Of a DNA stretch of 64,000 nucleotides, positions 24,508-36,186 are shown one piece after another. The number at the start of each line of letters is the position of its first letter. Positions within the stretch are counted from its first letter, which is position 1. The DNA lies in contig NW_001799631.1 of assembly GCF_000165425.1 (NCBI RefSeq), forward strand, positions 155,422 through 219,421. The letters run 5' to 3'. The position numbers and the translations under genes are program-made. This stretch comes from Paramecium tetraurelia. Lineage: Eukaryota > Ciliophora > Oligohymenophorea > Peniculida > Parameciidae. Below the pieces are notes generated by a model that saw nothing but the letters and a program-made list of their open reading frames with translations, was not told where the DNA came from and did no database searches.

Positions 24508-24756
24508 TCAATTTATTTCTGAACCTCTCTTGGATTGGTTTCTTACTGAGTGTATAAATTTTGGTTAATAATCACCAGGAAGTTTAATTTTTGGAGACAT
24601 TGGCGAATCCAAACCATCATTCTTATCCCAAATTTCATAAAATGTTGATTTATTGGATTCATCGAGATTATTTTGACTTAGTTGAATTGATCTTGATGAT
24701 TTTCTCTCCATAGCTTATTGCATAAATTTGTTGTTTAGAATATTGAAAGAACTCAT
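24508..24756 (-). CDS. small hypothetical protein (82 aa)
   Basis: Intron-free frame of 82 codons (MSSFNILNNKFMQQAMERKS) with Gln codons TAA/TAG and gene-like composition: Ser/Asn-rich, with KSTFYEIWDKNDGLDSPMSP and a basic end. No family recognised. It is flanked by long non-coding AT-rich DNA on both sides. Confidence 0.6.
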
Positions 24757-25218
24757 ACACTTTAAAACAATTATTAAAAAAATTATGGTTATTTTGATAT
24801 AAAATCTGAAGAAAAATTAATTAATCAAATATCATACTATTGATATATTTTCAAACCCTTATTTAATATTATATTATACAATTTATAATACAATCATAAA
24901 AAAAAAATTTTATTTTGAATCTTTTAATAAAGAAATGATATTATTAAAATGTCTATTTATAAATTTCTGCTGAACGTCTATTGATAATTTGAAGTTCAAC
25001 TATGAAAAGAAATTTAGAGCAAATCACTTAATAATGTTCATAGAATTCGCATAAGTTTATATATTTATTGTCAATACTTTAAAACAAAAAAGAGTTTTGC
25101 AAAATTTTAGACATCACGTTTAAGAATTTTTCAAAATTTCAATATTTTATTATTCTTATGTATAATATCAAATAGATATAGTTTAAAAAGTCATCTACAA
25201 CAATTTCTTTAATATTCC
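24757..25218. other. intergenic, no gene seen
   Basis: AT-rich spacer; short frames only. Confidence 0.5.
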
Positions 25219-25446
25219 TCATTTAATCTTGTGATTAGATCCATATGAAATGCCGTAAGAATTTTCGCAATCGCTCCTTAAATCTGATTAGGAATAAGTA
25301 AGATTTTCTTAATATCTTCTAATTTATTATAAATCAAGAGAGTCAAACTATATTATTTTGAGTACAAGAATTAAGTTGGTCCCTTTATTTTTAGGTTTTA
25401 GAGCTTTTTGATAAAACCTATGATTGTATAGCTCAAAAGCATTCAT
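25219..25446 (-). CDS. small hypothetical protein (75 aa)
   Basis: 75 codons starting MNAFELYNHRFYQKALKPKN, hydrophilic, ending at TGA 25219. A 30-nt GT...TAG segment inside it could be an intron without changing the frame. No family recognised; composition resembles neighbouring genes. Confidence 0.4.
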
Positions 25447-25818
25447 GATGTATAAAATTATTGCTAAGATTAATTATAGTTAGTAATTATAAAAAATTAG
25501 TTAAATAAAGATGATATCATAATTTTGATTAAATGTAAAATAGGTAAAAATAATTATAACCATTCACTTTAAGAAGCCAAAATCTTCAAATGAATGAATT
25601 GAGACTAAAATTAGATTTTGGTAATTTTGAAATTTATGTAATATCAATTTTATTTACTAAATTTTTAGATCAGTATTAAAATTAAAATTGAGCTAAATAA
25701 TATCAATGAACAATAAAAGAGAAACATAAATATTTTGATTATTGACAAGAGAGATCTATCTTTAATAAAATTAAATTTAAACTAATATATATATAAACAA
25801 ATTGAAGTAAACACAAAA
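25447..25818. other. intergenic, no gene seen
   Basis: AT-rich spacer upstream of the small ORF and downstream of the Rab gene; nothing recognised. Confidence 0.5.
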
Positions 25819-26454
25819 TCAACATTAGCATAGTTAAAATAGACTTTTCTTTTTTATGGATACAAATGAATTTTATAAGACAGGGTTTGCTTTACGATTT
25901 TCTTATTATTTCTTTTCTTCTAATTCCTACTTTTTAAGCCACAATTTAGCTACAAAATTAATGGCATTTTCTATGTTTCTGTTCTCCAAAGCAGATGATT
26001 CAAAGAACTCAAGTCCTTATGATTAAGCTAATTCTTTTCCTTCATCAAAATCAACTTCTCTTTTATAGTTTAAATCACTTTTGTTTCCGATTAATACTTT
26101 AATTGTATCAGGTGGGGAGTTCTGCTCAACTTCATTCATCCAATATTCTATTCTCTTAAATGACTATCTATCAGTGATATCATAAACAAAAAATATAGCA
26201 TGAGCTCCTCTATAATAATTTCTGCTTATTGTTCTAAATCTCTCTTATCCTGCAGTGTCCCAAAATTATAATTTAACGCTTTTTCCTGATTGTTCAATTA
26301 TTTTAGTCTTAAAGTCGATTCCAATTGTCGGAAGTAAATTTTATTAAAATTCTTAATCTGTATATCTCATAAGGAGTGAACTTTTTCCAATCCCAGTATC
26401 ACCCACTAGTATAATTCTTAATAAATAGTCAAACTCGAAATATGTTTCTGACAT
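25819..26454 (-). CDS. Rab-family small GTPase
   Basis: 211 residues in one exon. All G motifs are present: GDTGIGKSSL (P-loop), TIGIDFKTK (switch I, with the Rab IGIDFK form), WDTAGQERFRTI (switch II), GNKSDL (NKxD) and SSALEN (SAx). It ends in CQC, a CXC double-geranylgeranylation motif that would anchor it to membranes. A Rab8/Rab1-like trafficking role is likely, but the subfamily cannot be fixed by eye. Confidence 0.93.
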
Positions 26455-26902
26455 CTTTTCACTTTTAGGTATTTTATTATTAAATTTACAATTTTTCTTG
26501 AATCCAAGTTTTGAGAGTATTTCTCCCAGAAATAAACAGTATATATATTATTTTAAATAATAATTAATTTAATATTATTTTTAAACATAATCCATATATA
26601 ATAGTATATAAAAATTGATTGAAATATTTAGTACTGATATATATACATGATTAAATCTGTATTAAATTCCACAAAATTTTTCAATATAATTAATTTGAAG
26701 GAAAGTAAGCACTTAAGTTCCTCTATTTTAAATATTAACTATTTTATCTTTTAGTTTGATTACTATCGAGATGTTTTCTATGTTATAATCGTGATTTACT
26801 ATTATTTAAGTCTATTGTGATCAACAAATACTCCTGGAACAATTCCAACATTTAATGCCTCATTATTGTAATAGTTTTAATTAATTTTCATTTCTACAGT
26901 AC
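26455..26902. other. intergenic, no gene seen
   Basis: AT-rich spacer between the Rab start and the stop of the next minus-strand gene; nothing recognised. Confidence 0.5.
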
Positions 26903-27981
26903 TCATTGACTAATCTCTTTTTTTCTTTGTTTATTATTCCTCAATCTGCATTATTAAATCTTACCTATACTATTTTTACTTCTCTATTTTTCTTTACAGA
27001 TCATCCTAATCTTTTCTTTTAAAATGCTTATTCACAACTCCAAAATGTTCCAATTCTTATGATTTCTATTGCTATTCTCGCTCTTTCCATTATCGTTTTT
27101 ATTCAATTTATTCCATAATAGAATTATAGGCTTCTTTGTTCTTCTTCTATCTGATAGCTCTCTCTATAATTTATCGTTGCTCATCCTATTATCTCTTTTA
27201 TTCAGCAGCTTCCTTTATTAGTTTGTTTTCTATGTCGATTTTTTCTCTTTCTTTTTACTAGTAAATTTAATTGTATTTCTCCAATAATCCTTCATTTTGA
27301 TGGTAATTGTGCTTTAACTTATTCATGAACTAGTATAAATGTGGCAAATACATTTCTTCTTTACTCCTCATCTTATTGAAGTTTATTGACTTCTTCCTAC
27401 ATACTCTGTTTTTCAAATAACCGTATTTTAATTTATTCCATTCTTTTCTTATCTTCCATGTCTTTATATGATTAATTTAACTCATAACTAATTCTGTTCT
27501 TTTAATTTAGTTTCTCCAAAAGCTCTTCTTTAAAAATTTATTAATTTCTTAACATTTATTCACTGATCTATTGTTTTTCATTTAAATTCTATTGTCTCTA
27601 TAGTATTTTCTTCATTTCCTACTATTCCAAACTGTATTTAGCAAACTCAGCTTCTTTTTATTTCAATAAATGCAATTTCTGAATTTATTCAATATCTTGT
27701 CTCTGCATACCTTTTTGTATTTAATCAGCAAATAAATAATTATCAAAGCTTTCTGAGTCCTTTTTATTTCTTTCTAACATAGCTGCTTGTAGTTCCTATC
27801 TTTACATAATTTCTCAATTAGGTTACCTGTATTGCAATTTACGTTAATAGTCCTCCTATTTTAGTATCTGTTGCTGCTGGTCTGATTGAGAATTTTACTA
27901 CTAAATTAACCTGCTCCATTCTCCAGTTGGATCTAAGGAATAATATACTATATTCTTACTATTACTATTAAATTTATTCAT
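26903..27981 (-). CDS. coiled-coil protein
   Basis: About 345 residues starting MNKFNSNSKNIVYYSLDPTG. After a short Ser/Asn leader it is a continuous Q/K/E/R-rich coiled coil with no globular domain (RQDIEQIQKLHLLKQKEAEF, KEREKIDIENKLIKEAAEQK). Two introns are needed for an open frame: 22 nt (GTATTTGCC...CTAG) and 19 nt near the 3' end. The overall look is that of ciliary or basal-body filament proteins, but no family motif is visible. Confidence 0.7.
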
Positions 27982-28085
27982 TAATAAAATTATATTGTAA
28001 TTATTTAACTAAAGAATTAGAGGTTCATGTTGAGAATGAATATGAATTTATTTGTTAATAAGATATAAAAAAATGAATTATAATC

Positions 28086-28684
28086 TCATTCAGAGGTCTT
28101 AAAATATTCACTAAAACTTGAATGTTTTCTTATAGACATGGTGAGTTCGTAAGTTTAGATTTTAGATTCTAAAATCCTGTATTCCTCACAAACCTTTTAA
28201 TGAGAATCAAAAAGCAAGTTGTATTGTTCCCCAAATTCAAGAATTTTCATTTATTGTTCTTAAACCAACTATTTAAGTTGTTCATTTTCATATGCCAATT
28301 TCTAATTCATAAGGGCTTCACTCTTTAATTCGCAATTTTCATTTAGCAACATTAACATTCTTTTCTCGAGTTATAAAATCTCAGGATAATTATTGTTTAA
28401 ACTCCTACATTAACTTTGCTCTAATTTATTGATTTCTATTTAGCTAATATAACATATCTACTTTGTTCTAATTCACTTATGTAATCGTATAGGTTTGTAC
28501 TATCTTTTTTCTTTGCTATTGTGTTGGATTGGTAATTTTTGAATTAATTTTCATTTTTTTAAAATGGACTAGATTTAACTCCCGAGTTTGTTTACACTTT
28601 GACCAGTCGTTCTGGAGTAGCAAAATTGCATTGTGAAGTTCTTACAGTATGGAAAGACTAACAAGGCGATCTGTAAGCTTTCAT
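28086..28684 (-). CDS. coiled-coil protein, about 190 aa
   Basis: Starts MKAYRSPCQSFHTVRTSQCN, followed by a basic Ser/Thr-rich region and, after residue 70, a coiled coil (DYISELEQKINKLEQ, LMLLNENCELKSEALMNQ). A 26-nt GTA...TAG intron inside the ELEQ-KINK junction restores the frame. It ends at TGA 28086. Not assigned to a family; a leucine-zipper-like dimeriser is plausible. Confidence 0.65.
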
Positions 28685-29006
28685 AACTATTTATTAAAAT
28701 TATTCAAATTCCAATTAAGCAACCGATTATTATAAAATAAAACTTAGATAATTATATTGATATTTGCTTTAAGAATTTGAATAAAAATGAGAAGAAATTA
28801 TTTGATTCTCATTTTAATTGAATGTTTAGGAAGCTGTAAGACTTTTATCAGCATTAAAAAAAAAAATAAAAATTAATACAATTACATAACATACTTCACA
28901 GGAAAATGAAGATGTAACGCCAAATGGAGACAAGTTTAAGAAACATTTTATAAAAATATGTTAGAAGTAAAGATATTTTAACAAATTAACATGAGATGTT
29001 GAATCA
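28685..29006. other. intergenic, no gene seen
   Basis: AT-rich spacer; no frame or RNA recognised. Confidence 0.5.
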
Positions 29007-29231
29007 TCACTTCAATTATGTTATAAGAGATTTGCTATTTAAGACTTTAGCAACTAGAGTCCAAGCATTTTGGAGAAACTCTTCGGTTTTGGCTATTTCT
29101 TCTCCTAACTTTCTTAATTCTTCCCTCTTCTTTTGCTCTTCGTAATTCTTCTTTCGGAACATCTATTTCCAAGAGCAAGGTTTCTTTGTGATTGACTTAG
29201 ATGCAGATGCTAGGCTCTTCTCTTCACTCAT
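29007..29231 (-). CDS. small charged protein (74 aa)
   Basis: Intron-free 74-codon frame, MSEEKSLASASKSITKKPCS then a strongly helical K/R/E segment and an aliphatic end (EEFLQNAWTLVAKVLNS). Composition and codon use fit a real gene. No family recognised. Confidence 0.6.
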
Positions 29232-29326
29232 ATATATTAATTTTTTAACTAATTTAGACTCTATGTTAGTTAGCCTTTTAAAACGGATATAGCAAAAACG
29301 ATCTCTTAAATATAAATAGTTCTCTT

Positions 29327-29440
29327 ATGATTTAGAGAGATATTATAGATATTAGATCGGAAGAGTACAAAGAATTCTGGAATAAACTTAGATCCAGAAT
29401 CCTCTTGTTGAGTGGAGATGTAATTAGATTTGGAAGATGA
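29327..29440 (+). CDS. short ORF upstream of kinase gene (37 aa)
   Basis: 37 codons from ATG 29327 (MIQRDIIDIRSEEYKEFWNK) to TGA 29438-29440, 90 bp ahead of the kinase start. Its composition is more protein-like than the surrounding spacer. It could be an upstream ORF, a gene remnant or chance. Confidence 0.3.
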
Positions 29441-29530
29441 GTACTACTAATTAATTTGTTCAATGAATTTTATTATTTATGCATTTGTGTATATATATAT
29501 TTATAAAATTAAATTATTGCTTCAGGAAAT

Positions 29531-30937
29531 ATGAAAAAGTACAGAGAATTAAAAAAGACTGGGGACGGAACATTTGGAGTTGTGATCAAGGCTGAAGACA
29601 TGCAGAGTCACGATTTGGTAGCCATCAAAAAGATGAAACACAAATATCACAATTTTGAAGAATGCACTAACTTAAGAGAAGTTAAGGCTTTGATGAAACT
29701 TTAAAATCATCCAAACATTGTCAAGCTTAAAGAACGTAAGAATTGAATCAAATTAGTGTTTTTGGACAATGACACTCTCTGTTTAGTCTTTGAGTTTGTA
29801 GACAAAAGCATCTATCAAATGTACATCCAGCAAAAAGAGATGGTAACCAAATATAAGATGGAGCTTAGGGTAAAACCATTCCAGAAGACCAAATCAAATC
29901 CCTCATTTACCAAGTAGCCAATGGACTCAGTTACATGCATAAACATGGCTACTTTCATCGAGATCTCAAGCCAGAAAATCTCTTGGTCTCCAACGATGGC
30001 ATTGTTAAGGTTATAGATCTTGGATGCGCAAGAGAAATCAGATCAAGACCCCCATATACTGATTATATTGCTACCAGATGGTACAGGGTATATTCTCTGA
30101 CTTAATTCAATTTAAGGCTCCAGAGATCCTATTGAAATAAGCCAATTACAATAGTCCAGTTGATATATTTGCTCTTGGTTGTATCATGGCTGAATTATTT
30201 TTAAATAGACCTCTATTTCAAGGTAATTCTGAATTAGAATAATTCAATAAGATCCTTTCCACTCTTGGGTAATTTGATAACCTATCTTCTGTATTTTAGT
30301 ACTTTCACTTAATTCGAATGGTCTGAAGGATGCAGACTAGTTTCTCAAATGGGATTGGCATTGGCCTAATTTCAACCTCTTCAATTGCAACAGTTGATAC
30401 CTAATGCAAGCACTGAGGCCTTAAACTTGTTGACTTAAATGATTAGATGGGATCCCAACAAGAGAATCACTGCCACTCAAATGTTAACCCATCCATTTTT
30501 CTACAACATCGAGAAAGATTGCCCCTCCTATCATCTTCGAAGAGCAAGGCAAATCTAAAGATGAATTGAAATTGCCAGAAATGGGCAAAAAACCTAAGTC
30601 TTACAGTCAAAAGGAAGAACCCTAAAACCAATTCAAATAAAAATAATATGTACAATAACAACAGGTAGAAGATAATGATAGTAATGATCTGGATGACATA
30701 TTGGATTTTATAACCACTGAAAACAAACCTCTGCCTTCCAAATAATCTAGTTAGTCTTCCAAAAACTTAGAATATGGAGAATATGTTCCCTCAATTCCCT
30801 AAAATAGACAACCCAGGAATCTCTAATCAAGTCAAATACAAGAATAACAAAAGAAAGACAATAATTCAATCTATGATTTTAGCCATTTACAAAGTTTCAA
30901 ACCTGCAAAAATGCCTAATACAAATTCTAAATATTGA
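29531..30937 (+). CDS. RCK/MOK-like protein kinase
   Basis: About 445 residues with the kinase domain at the N-terminus: GDGTFGVV loop, [25 protein letters not shown], and a [16 protein letters not shown] activation segment with the TxY motif of the RCK (MAK/ICK/MOK) group. These kinases control cilium length and intraflagellar transport. The metal-binding DFG is DLG here (IDLGCARE), which is unusual. The C-terminal third is Q/S/P-rich. Introns near 29735-29755 (21 nt), around 29850, 30085 and 30270 follow the GTA...TAG pattern. Confidence 0.88.
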
Positions 30938-31002
30938 TCAGTGATTCTAGATTTTTTTGCTTAAGTTATATAATGTTTCAATAAATAAAAATATTTATCT
31001 TT

Positions 31003-31608
31003 TCATTTGAAATTCTGAATTTTCTTTGTATTCACAATCTCTCCTTCTTTCGAAAACAATATTAATAAAAATTATTTGTTAACCTCTAAAGATAATCTTA
31101 TTTTTCTGTACAATTAAAACCATTAGCAATCCACACAATAATCGACCAAATACAAAGAGTGTTTATGTTCCAAATCCTTTTTATCATAAAATACCAGAGG
31201 AACTCCAAATATTCTACCTGACTCAATTATATATTGATTCGAATATTTTGAATAAATTTTTAATTCTAATTAATCAACATACTTATTTGCAATCAAAAGT
31301 TTGGTCAACTATCCTAAAGTTATTTCCTTATTGTATATTGCAAAATTTATCAATCTTAAATATTCCTATGAGTAATTTCGTTATTGTTTATTTAACTCTA
31401 CAAATTATAGCTATTATTCCATTAAACTCTTATCTATTTCTACAATCTAAGGTTTATCAACTACCTCCGCACTAACATTCATTAATTCATCATAAAAATC
31501 TGGCTCTAATAAAATGATTTAGTGTTCTGGGAATTCATTGATGAATTTATTAAAAGTCCAAACCTCATCTTAGTTAAAAAAGAAAGAAAAATTAGCATAA
31601 AATTTCAT
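31003..31608 (-). CDS. tRNA-splicing endonuclease-like subunit
   Basis: 201 residues in one exon, start ATG 31608 (MKFYANFSFFFNQDEVWTF). The C-terminal half resembles the nuclease fold of Sen2/Sen34. The segment SGRIFGVPLVFYDKKD places a Tyr at the catalytic position, HKHSLYLV places the His, and RLSLEVNKQ the Lys, in the expected order and spacing. These enzymes cut introns from pre-tRNA in the nucleus. The N-terminal half is unlike anything recognised. Similarity is by pattern only, so a divergent subunit or a false match is possible. It is 65 bp from the kinase stop on the other strand. Confidence 0.5.
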
Positions 31609-31687
31609 TATATATATTTAAATTTCTGAATAATTTGAAATAAAGGATTATAAGCAATGGAATATTTAGTAAGTAAATTTATAATAA

Positions 31688-32698
31688 TCAATTACTTAAG
31701 AAGAATTATTTTAAGTATCTAGAAACATTATGTTTTAAAATTGATACTTAAAAATCCTTATCTTACAATCTTTATTTTAGACTCATTTAGAAAATAGTTT
31801 CATTTGTTAAGTAGTTTAATTTGTCAATAATCTATGGATTTAGTTAGGATTTTTAATTAACATTTTCAATAAATTGCTTAATTTTGCTATAATTCTATCC
31901 CAAATCAAATACAGAATTGGTTTTGGGAATTTCAGATTTAGATTCTTATTATTACTAACAAACGGAATTCTAATTACTTTTTCCTTCTTCAACTTTTATC
32001 AAATCTTCTAACTTAGTTAATTGTTAAGCTTTTTTTAGTTCTTTTAACTTTCTTTTCTCTTACTTACCTAGACTAACTCCATCTAATTTCAACTTCTATT
32101 AAATTAATTATAAGCTCATATTGATTCCTCTAGCGATGTTTTCAGGAGCTTTTTCATCAGGATGATTCTCTGAAGAGATTGTCTATTAAACATTATAACA
32201 CCCAGTTTAGAGTTCTTCCAATTATGATAAGATCTCCTGTTACAATCTTCTTTTGAGTTGTTTTTCTTCCTTTCTACTCAGATCTTTTTCTTCGGTATAC
32301 ATCTAAAATATTTTAATAAGTTTGTAAACATACTTTAGAATGTTTAATATTAATGAATTCCTGGTTCGGTCTGCCCAAAGGGTCTATAACAATTATTTTA
32401 ATGTGTGAGTCGATTTCAACTCTTTCTCTTCTGCTCGTCTTCTTCTCTCTTCTGCCTTCTTGCTCGTAAGTCTGTAAAATTGCCTTACATGTACAGGCCT
32501 TCGTTTTAAACATCTCAGCTACCTTCAAATATTTAAAAATTCATTTACATTACATAATGACAGTTTTTCAACTGTCAAAGCATGAAGAATTAGAGATCGA
32601 GTCTCTTGGGATATTTTTTGATAAGGTCTTTTTGGTTTGTTGGCTTCAAACGTCGATTAAATAGACTAATTCGGGAATTGTTCAGCGTGTTGTTCCAT
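31688..32698 (-). CDS. helix-turn-helix protein, transposase-like HTH
   Basis: About 315 residues starting MEQHAEQFPNQSIQSTFEAN. After a basic segment (KPKRPYQKISQETR) comes a helix-turn-helix: LILHALTVEKLSL followed by VAEMF and ACTCKAILQTYEQEGR, the layout of HTH domains of transposases and their domesticated relatives. A lysine/arginine stretch (REKKTSRRER) follows, then a helical Q/K/E-rich C-terminus with no catalytic domain. Introns of 26 nt (in the HTH) and 31 nt restore the frame. Likely nuclear and DNA-binding; whether derived from a transposon is inference. Confidence 0.6.
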
Positions 32699-33143
32699 GG
32701 GAAATGAGAAATATAATATACTAATTATTTATTCGGAATCTTTTTTCCAAACCATATAAATTTTTTTCTAATTTAGATTTGATGATTGCTAATAAATTAT
32801 AATGTTTTATGAATTTATTTTAGAATTTAAATTTATTTATTATTTTCTTCTGAAATTATTATATTATTTTCTCAGAAGAGAACACATCTACAATCCGAAA
32901 CCCTAAAGATGATAAAATATTTAAATATTTTATAATCTACTATTTCAAATATTAACTTTTTCTATTAAAACAACTTTTTATTCGCTTTTCAAGACTAAAC
33001 TTTTTTCATTTAAAGAAGAAATAAATTAATTTTAATTAGGAAATACATTTGAATAAGTGCTAACCCTCGAAAAATAAAGGAGAGAATAATAGTTGTTAGA
33101 TAAAATAAATATTTAAATAAGAGCTTAAAATTAAAATTTATAC
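32699..33143. other. intergenic, no gene seen
   Basis: AT-rich spacer between the start of the HTH gene and the stop of the next; nothing recognised. Confidence 0.5.
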
Positions 33144-34209
33144 TCAGTTGATTCTTCCCTTCATGTAATTAGAAGCACCTTCTAATTTTGTAGCAAGAAT
33201 TGATTCCACTTAATCTAATGATGCTAATTTCAGTAGTTCTTTGTTCGGTATCTCTTGCATATAAAGATCTCCAATTATCACATTGAGCTTCTTTCTACTT
33301 CTTTCCATTAGTAGCAGATTCCAATTCTCTTCCTGCATCATACTTTCTCTTTTTAGCAGCAGCCAACATATTTTCAACCTATCCAATCTTATTTTCAGCC
33401 TCAGCCTTTGCAGATTGAATGGCTTCTCTCTATTCTTAGATTGAGTAGATTTGAGCTTCATAATTGAGTTAGGATTGAATCTCCTCTTCTCTGTCATCAA
33501 TCAAGGCTTATTCCAAGGAAGCTCTCAATTCACCAATTTTAGCTTGAACACTTTGTAATTTCTCTGCAGAAAATGTTGAAGCCAACTAAACCAGAGCGAG
33601 GATAGGATTCTCTCCGCCTACTCTTTCTAATTCGGCAAGTACAACTTCAGCATCAGCTTCAGGTTGAATAGCACTTAATTTGGCAGCAATAACATCAAGA
33701 GCCTCAACTACTTTAGGTGTTTAAATTTCTCTTTCTTGATAAGCAGCATGATCTTCAGCTCTTTGTTCTCTCAATTATTCTTCTTATTGATTAAGGATAT
33801 TTAATTAAACTACTTGATTTTCAATTTCTTATTATAAAAGTTCAAGATCAGCTGTGTATTTATTGATATCCATAGTTGCTTCAGTGATTTCATTTGAAGC
33901 GAATTCAATTCTTCTATTGTATCCATAAATTTCAGCTTCACAATCAGCCTCTTAAGCAACATGCACTAATTCAGCATTTTATTATTAAAGAACTAAATTC
34001 TCTCTTAAATCTTGGAGCATTTTAGCGATGTCAGATAATGGTGATTGATTTCTCATTTAGATAGCAATTGTATCAAGTATCTTTTTTCCTAAAGGATGAT
34101 CTTCAAGGTTTTCAAGTTAGGCAAATACTGCGGCATGTGGATCTGAAGCGTGTTTAATCAAAACTGATTGTGTGAGTGCTATCAATGCTAAACAGATTGC
34201 AAACTTCAT
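33144..34209 (-). CDS. trichocyst matrix protein precursor (frame slip near end)
   Basis: About 354 residues: signal peptide MKFAICLALIALTQSVLI, then LENLEDHPLGKKILDTIAIQ, paired coiled-coil regions and the family's C-terminal pattern (NWRSLYARDTEQRTTEI, ending VESILATKLEGASNYMKGRI). The precursor is cleaved and packed into trichocysts. It is intron-free. Near 33212 the frame slips by one base (one extra A on the plus strand in TTAA). With the slip the protein reads into an unrelated tail; without it, the family C-terminus follows to TGA 33144. A homopolymer assembly error is the likeliest cause. Confidence 0.85.
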
Positions 34210-34710
34210 TTTTTAATAGTGATAATCAAGCGATGTCGTTTTTTCTTCAAAGCAATCTGTTAGTTTACTCTAAAGTTTTATTAATTTATTATATGGAATA
34301 GTTCTTTCGATAAGAATAATTCTATAACTTTTCCAAAAGCTAAATGAATTTACTTGACCTTTATTTTGCTCAAATTATTTAATAAAATAATCAATTAAAA
34401 ATTCTAGAAAAAATTTATACACTTAATAATAATTAATTAATATAATATAAAACAACCCATATTCAATATTCACAATCAAAAAAGAGTACGATTTTTCTTA
34501 TTTTTATATTGTCTCCAATCTTTAAGCCCTTTAATGGAAGAATCAGATCTATTCAACTTCTGTCTATCAAGGTTTGTTATTGGCTTTAAAATATCATAAA
34601 TGTGTCTTTATTTGAATTTGTTCTGTTTTTACCCATAATAAAATATATATAAATATAATAATTGGGGAATATTGTATGTTTTTATTATACAATTAATATT
34701 ATTAAGCTCA
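34210..34710. other. intergenic, divergent/tandem spacer
   Basis: AT-rich region upstream of the trichocyst gene and downstream of the L4 gene; no gene or RNA recognised. Confidence 0.5.
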
Positions 34711-36020
34711 TCATTCTGCTTAGGCAGCTCCCTTTTGAACTGAGAAATATTTAACTTTGATGTCTTGTTCCTCTTAGACGGCAGCCTTAGTAGCATCGCT
34801 TAAGGAAGCAGCAACTTTGTTGAAAGCAGCTTTTGAGGCCTTCTTAAGTGCCTTATTCTAAGGGAAATATAACGATTAATGAATACCTTCTTGATCTTCT
34901 TGGTTCCTTTGGTGTTGGCTTTGATGGCAGCAACGGCAGCAGCTCTTTGTTTTTTAGCATATGGGTTCAATCTGTCCATAGCCTTGGTGTTCTTCAATGG
35001 GTTCTTCTTTTAGACATCATGGAGGACTTTGGTTGTCTTGGCTGGTTGAACCTTCTCTTACACTTAGTTGGAGTTGATGATTCTAGCCAAATCTGGGTTG
35101 GTGAGGAGTGGTCTCAACAATTGATATCCGTCCTTGAGAACTGAAGCATATCTGTATGTTCCGAACAATTTATCGAGGTGAGCGAAGGCACTTTATGTCC
35201 AAATGACGAATCTTCCCAATTGACCTCCTGGAGCAAGTTAGAGGAGATTTAATCTGGTGACATTGACGACTTCAACTCCTGGGACATCTAATGGATTTAT
35301 CGATGAATATAATTACTTCTGAAGGCTTTCAACAATTTGGCATTCTCGTTGAAGTAGACAACCAATGGTCCCTTTCTGACTCTGTATTTCTTTCCTCTTT
35401 ATTTGCTGATTCCAGCTCTGACAACTTTGGTGGAAACAACCTTTTAGACATCTTCAAAAGCACCGAATCTCTTCAAGAAATTGAGAGCATCAGTAGTCTT
35501 TTCATATGATTCAATCTTGTCTTCAACAACGAGTGGGATTTATGGGACTTAACTGATTCTGTGACCTCTAGCCAATACCAATGGGACAATTCCTGTGGCT
35601 GCAACAGCTGTAGCAGCAGCATGTCTCTTTTATTTGATATTGACTCTTCTGTGCCATCTTCTCCATACTTTGATTGGTAAACTCATTCTTCCCTTTCTGC
35701 ATTGGTTACCAAAGGCGGCTTGGCCAGATCTGTGTGTTCCTGATCCAGAAACTCTTGGAATACGAGCTACGGCTCTACCAGTACCCCAGGATTCAGCACT
35801 GTGTTACATACCGGCTTATGGGTTGACAGCGTGAGCTATAATGGAAGTTTATCATAAGTCACATACCTTGTCTTCTGTTCTTGGCAATGTTAGTATGAAC
35901 GAATGAGACGATATCTGGTCTAATTGGTGTTTGGAACACAGCTGGGAGTGGGATGTGTTTGGCTGTGACCTTGGTTGAGTCGTCGGCTGAAAAAACTGAT
36001 ACTAAAGGAACGGATGTCAT
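34711..36020 (-). CDS. RPL4: ribosomal protein L4 (uL4)
   Basis: About 405 residues starting [17 protein letters not shown]. Conserved uL4 blocks include [18 protein letters not shown], the basic loop [55 protein letters not shown], and a lysine/alanine-rich C-terminal extension typical of eukaryotes. It is a structural part of the 60S subunit lining the exit tunnel. Three introns (about 29-31 nt) are placed by frame. G+C and codon choice (CTC, GGA, GTC, AAG) are higher than in neighbours, fitting strong expression. Confidence 0.96.
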
Positions 36021-36165
36021 TTCTTAAGATATTTTTTTAAATAAAAAATTTTGGTTTTTAAATTCTTATCATTGATTAATATATGCTAACAGTTTATATA
36101 CATATTCATATAATCATTTACTTGAACCTCACTCAATCACTCAGAAATTATTAAATCTTTTGAAT

Positions 36166-36186
36166 CCTCACATTCCTAATGTGGGG
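36166..36186. repeat. short inverted repeat/hairpin in intergenic spacer
   Basis: CCTCACATT and AATGTGGGG form a 9-bp stem (one G-T pair in RNA) with a 3-nt loop, inside the 318-bp spacer between the L4 start and the stop of the repeat protein gene. Role unknown; no poly-T tract follows. The rest of the spacer is featureless. Confidence 0.45.

Noticed and set aside
31248-31475. Plus-strand 75-codon ORF
   Set aside because: Antisense shadow of the endonuclease-like gene; its composition (Leu/Ile/Tyr-rich) is that of reverse-read Q/K/E coding.
35595-35834. Plus-strand Ala/Leu-rich ORF across the L4 gene
   Set aside because: Antisense of ribosomal protein L4; no independent support.
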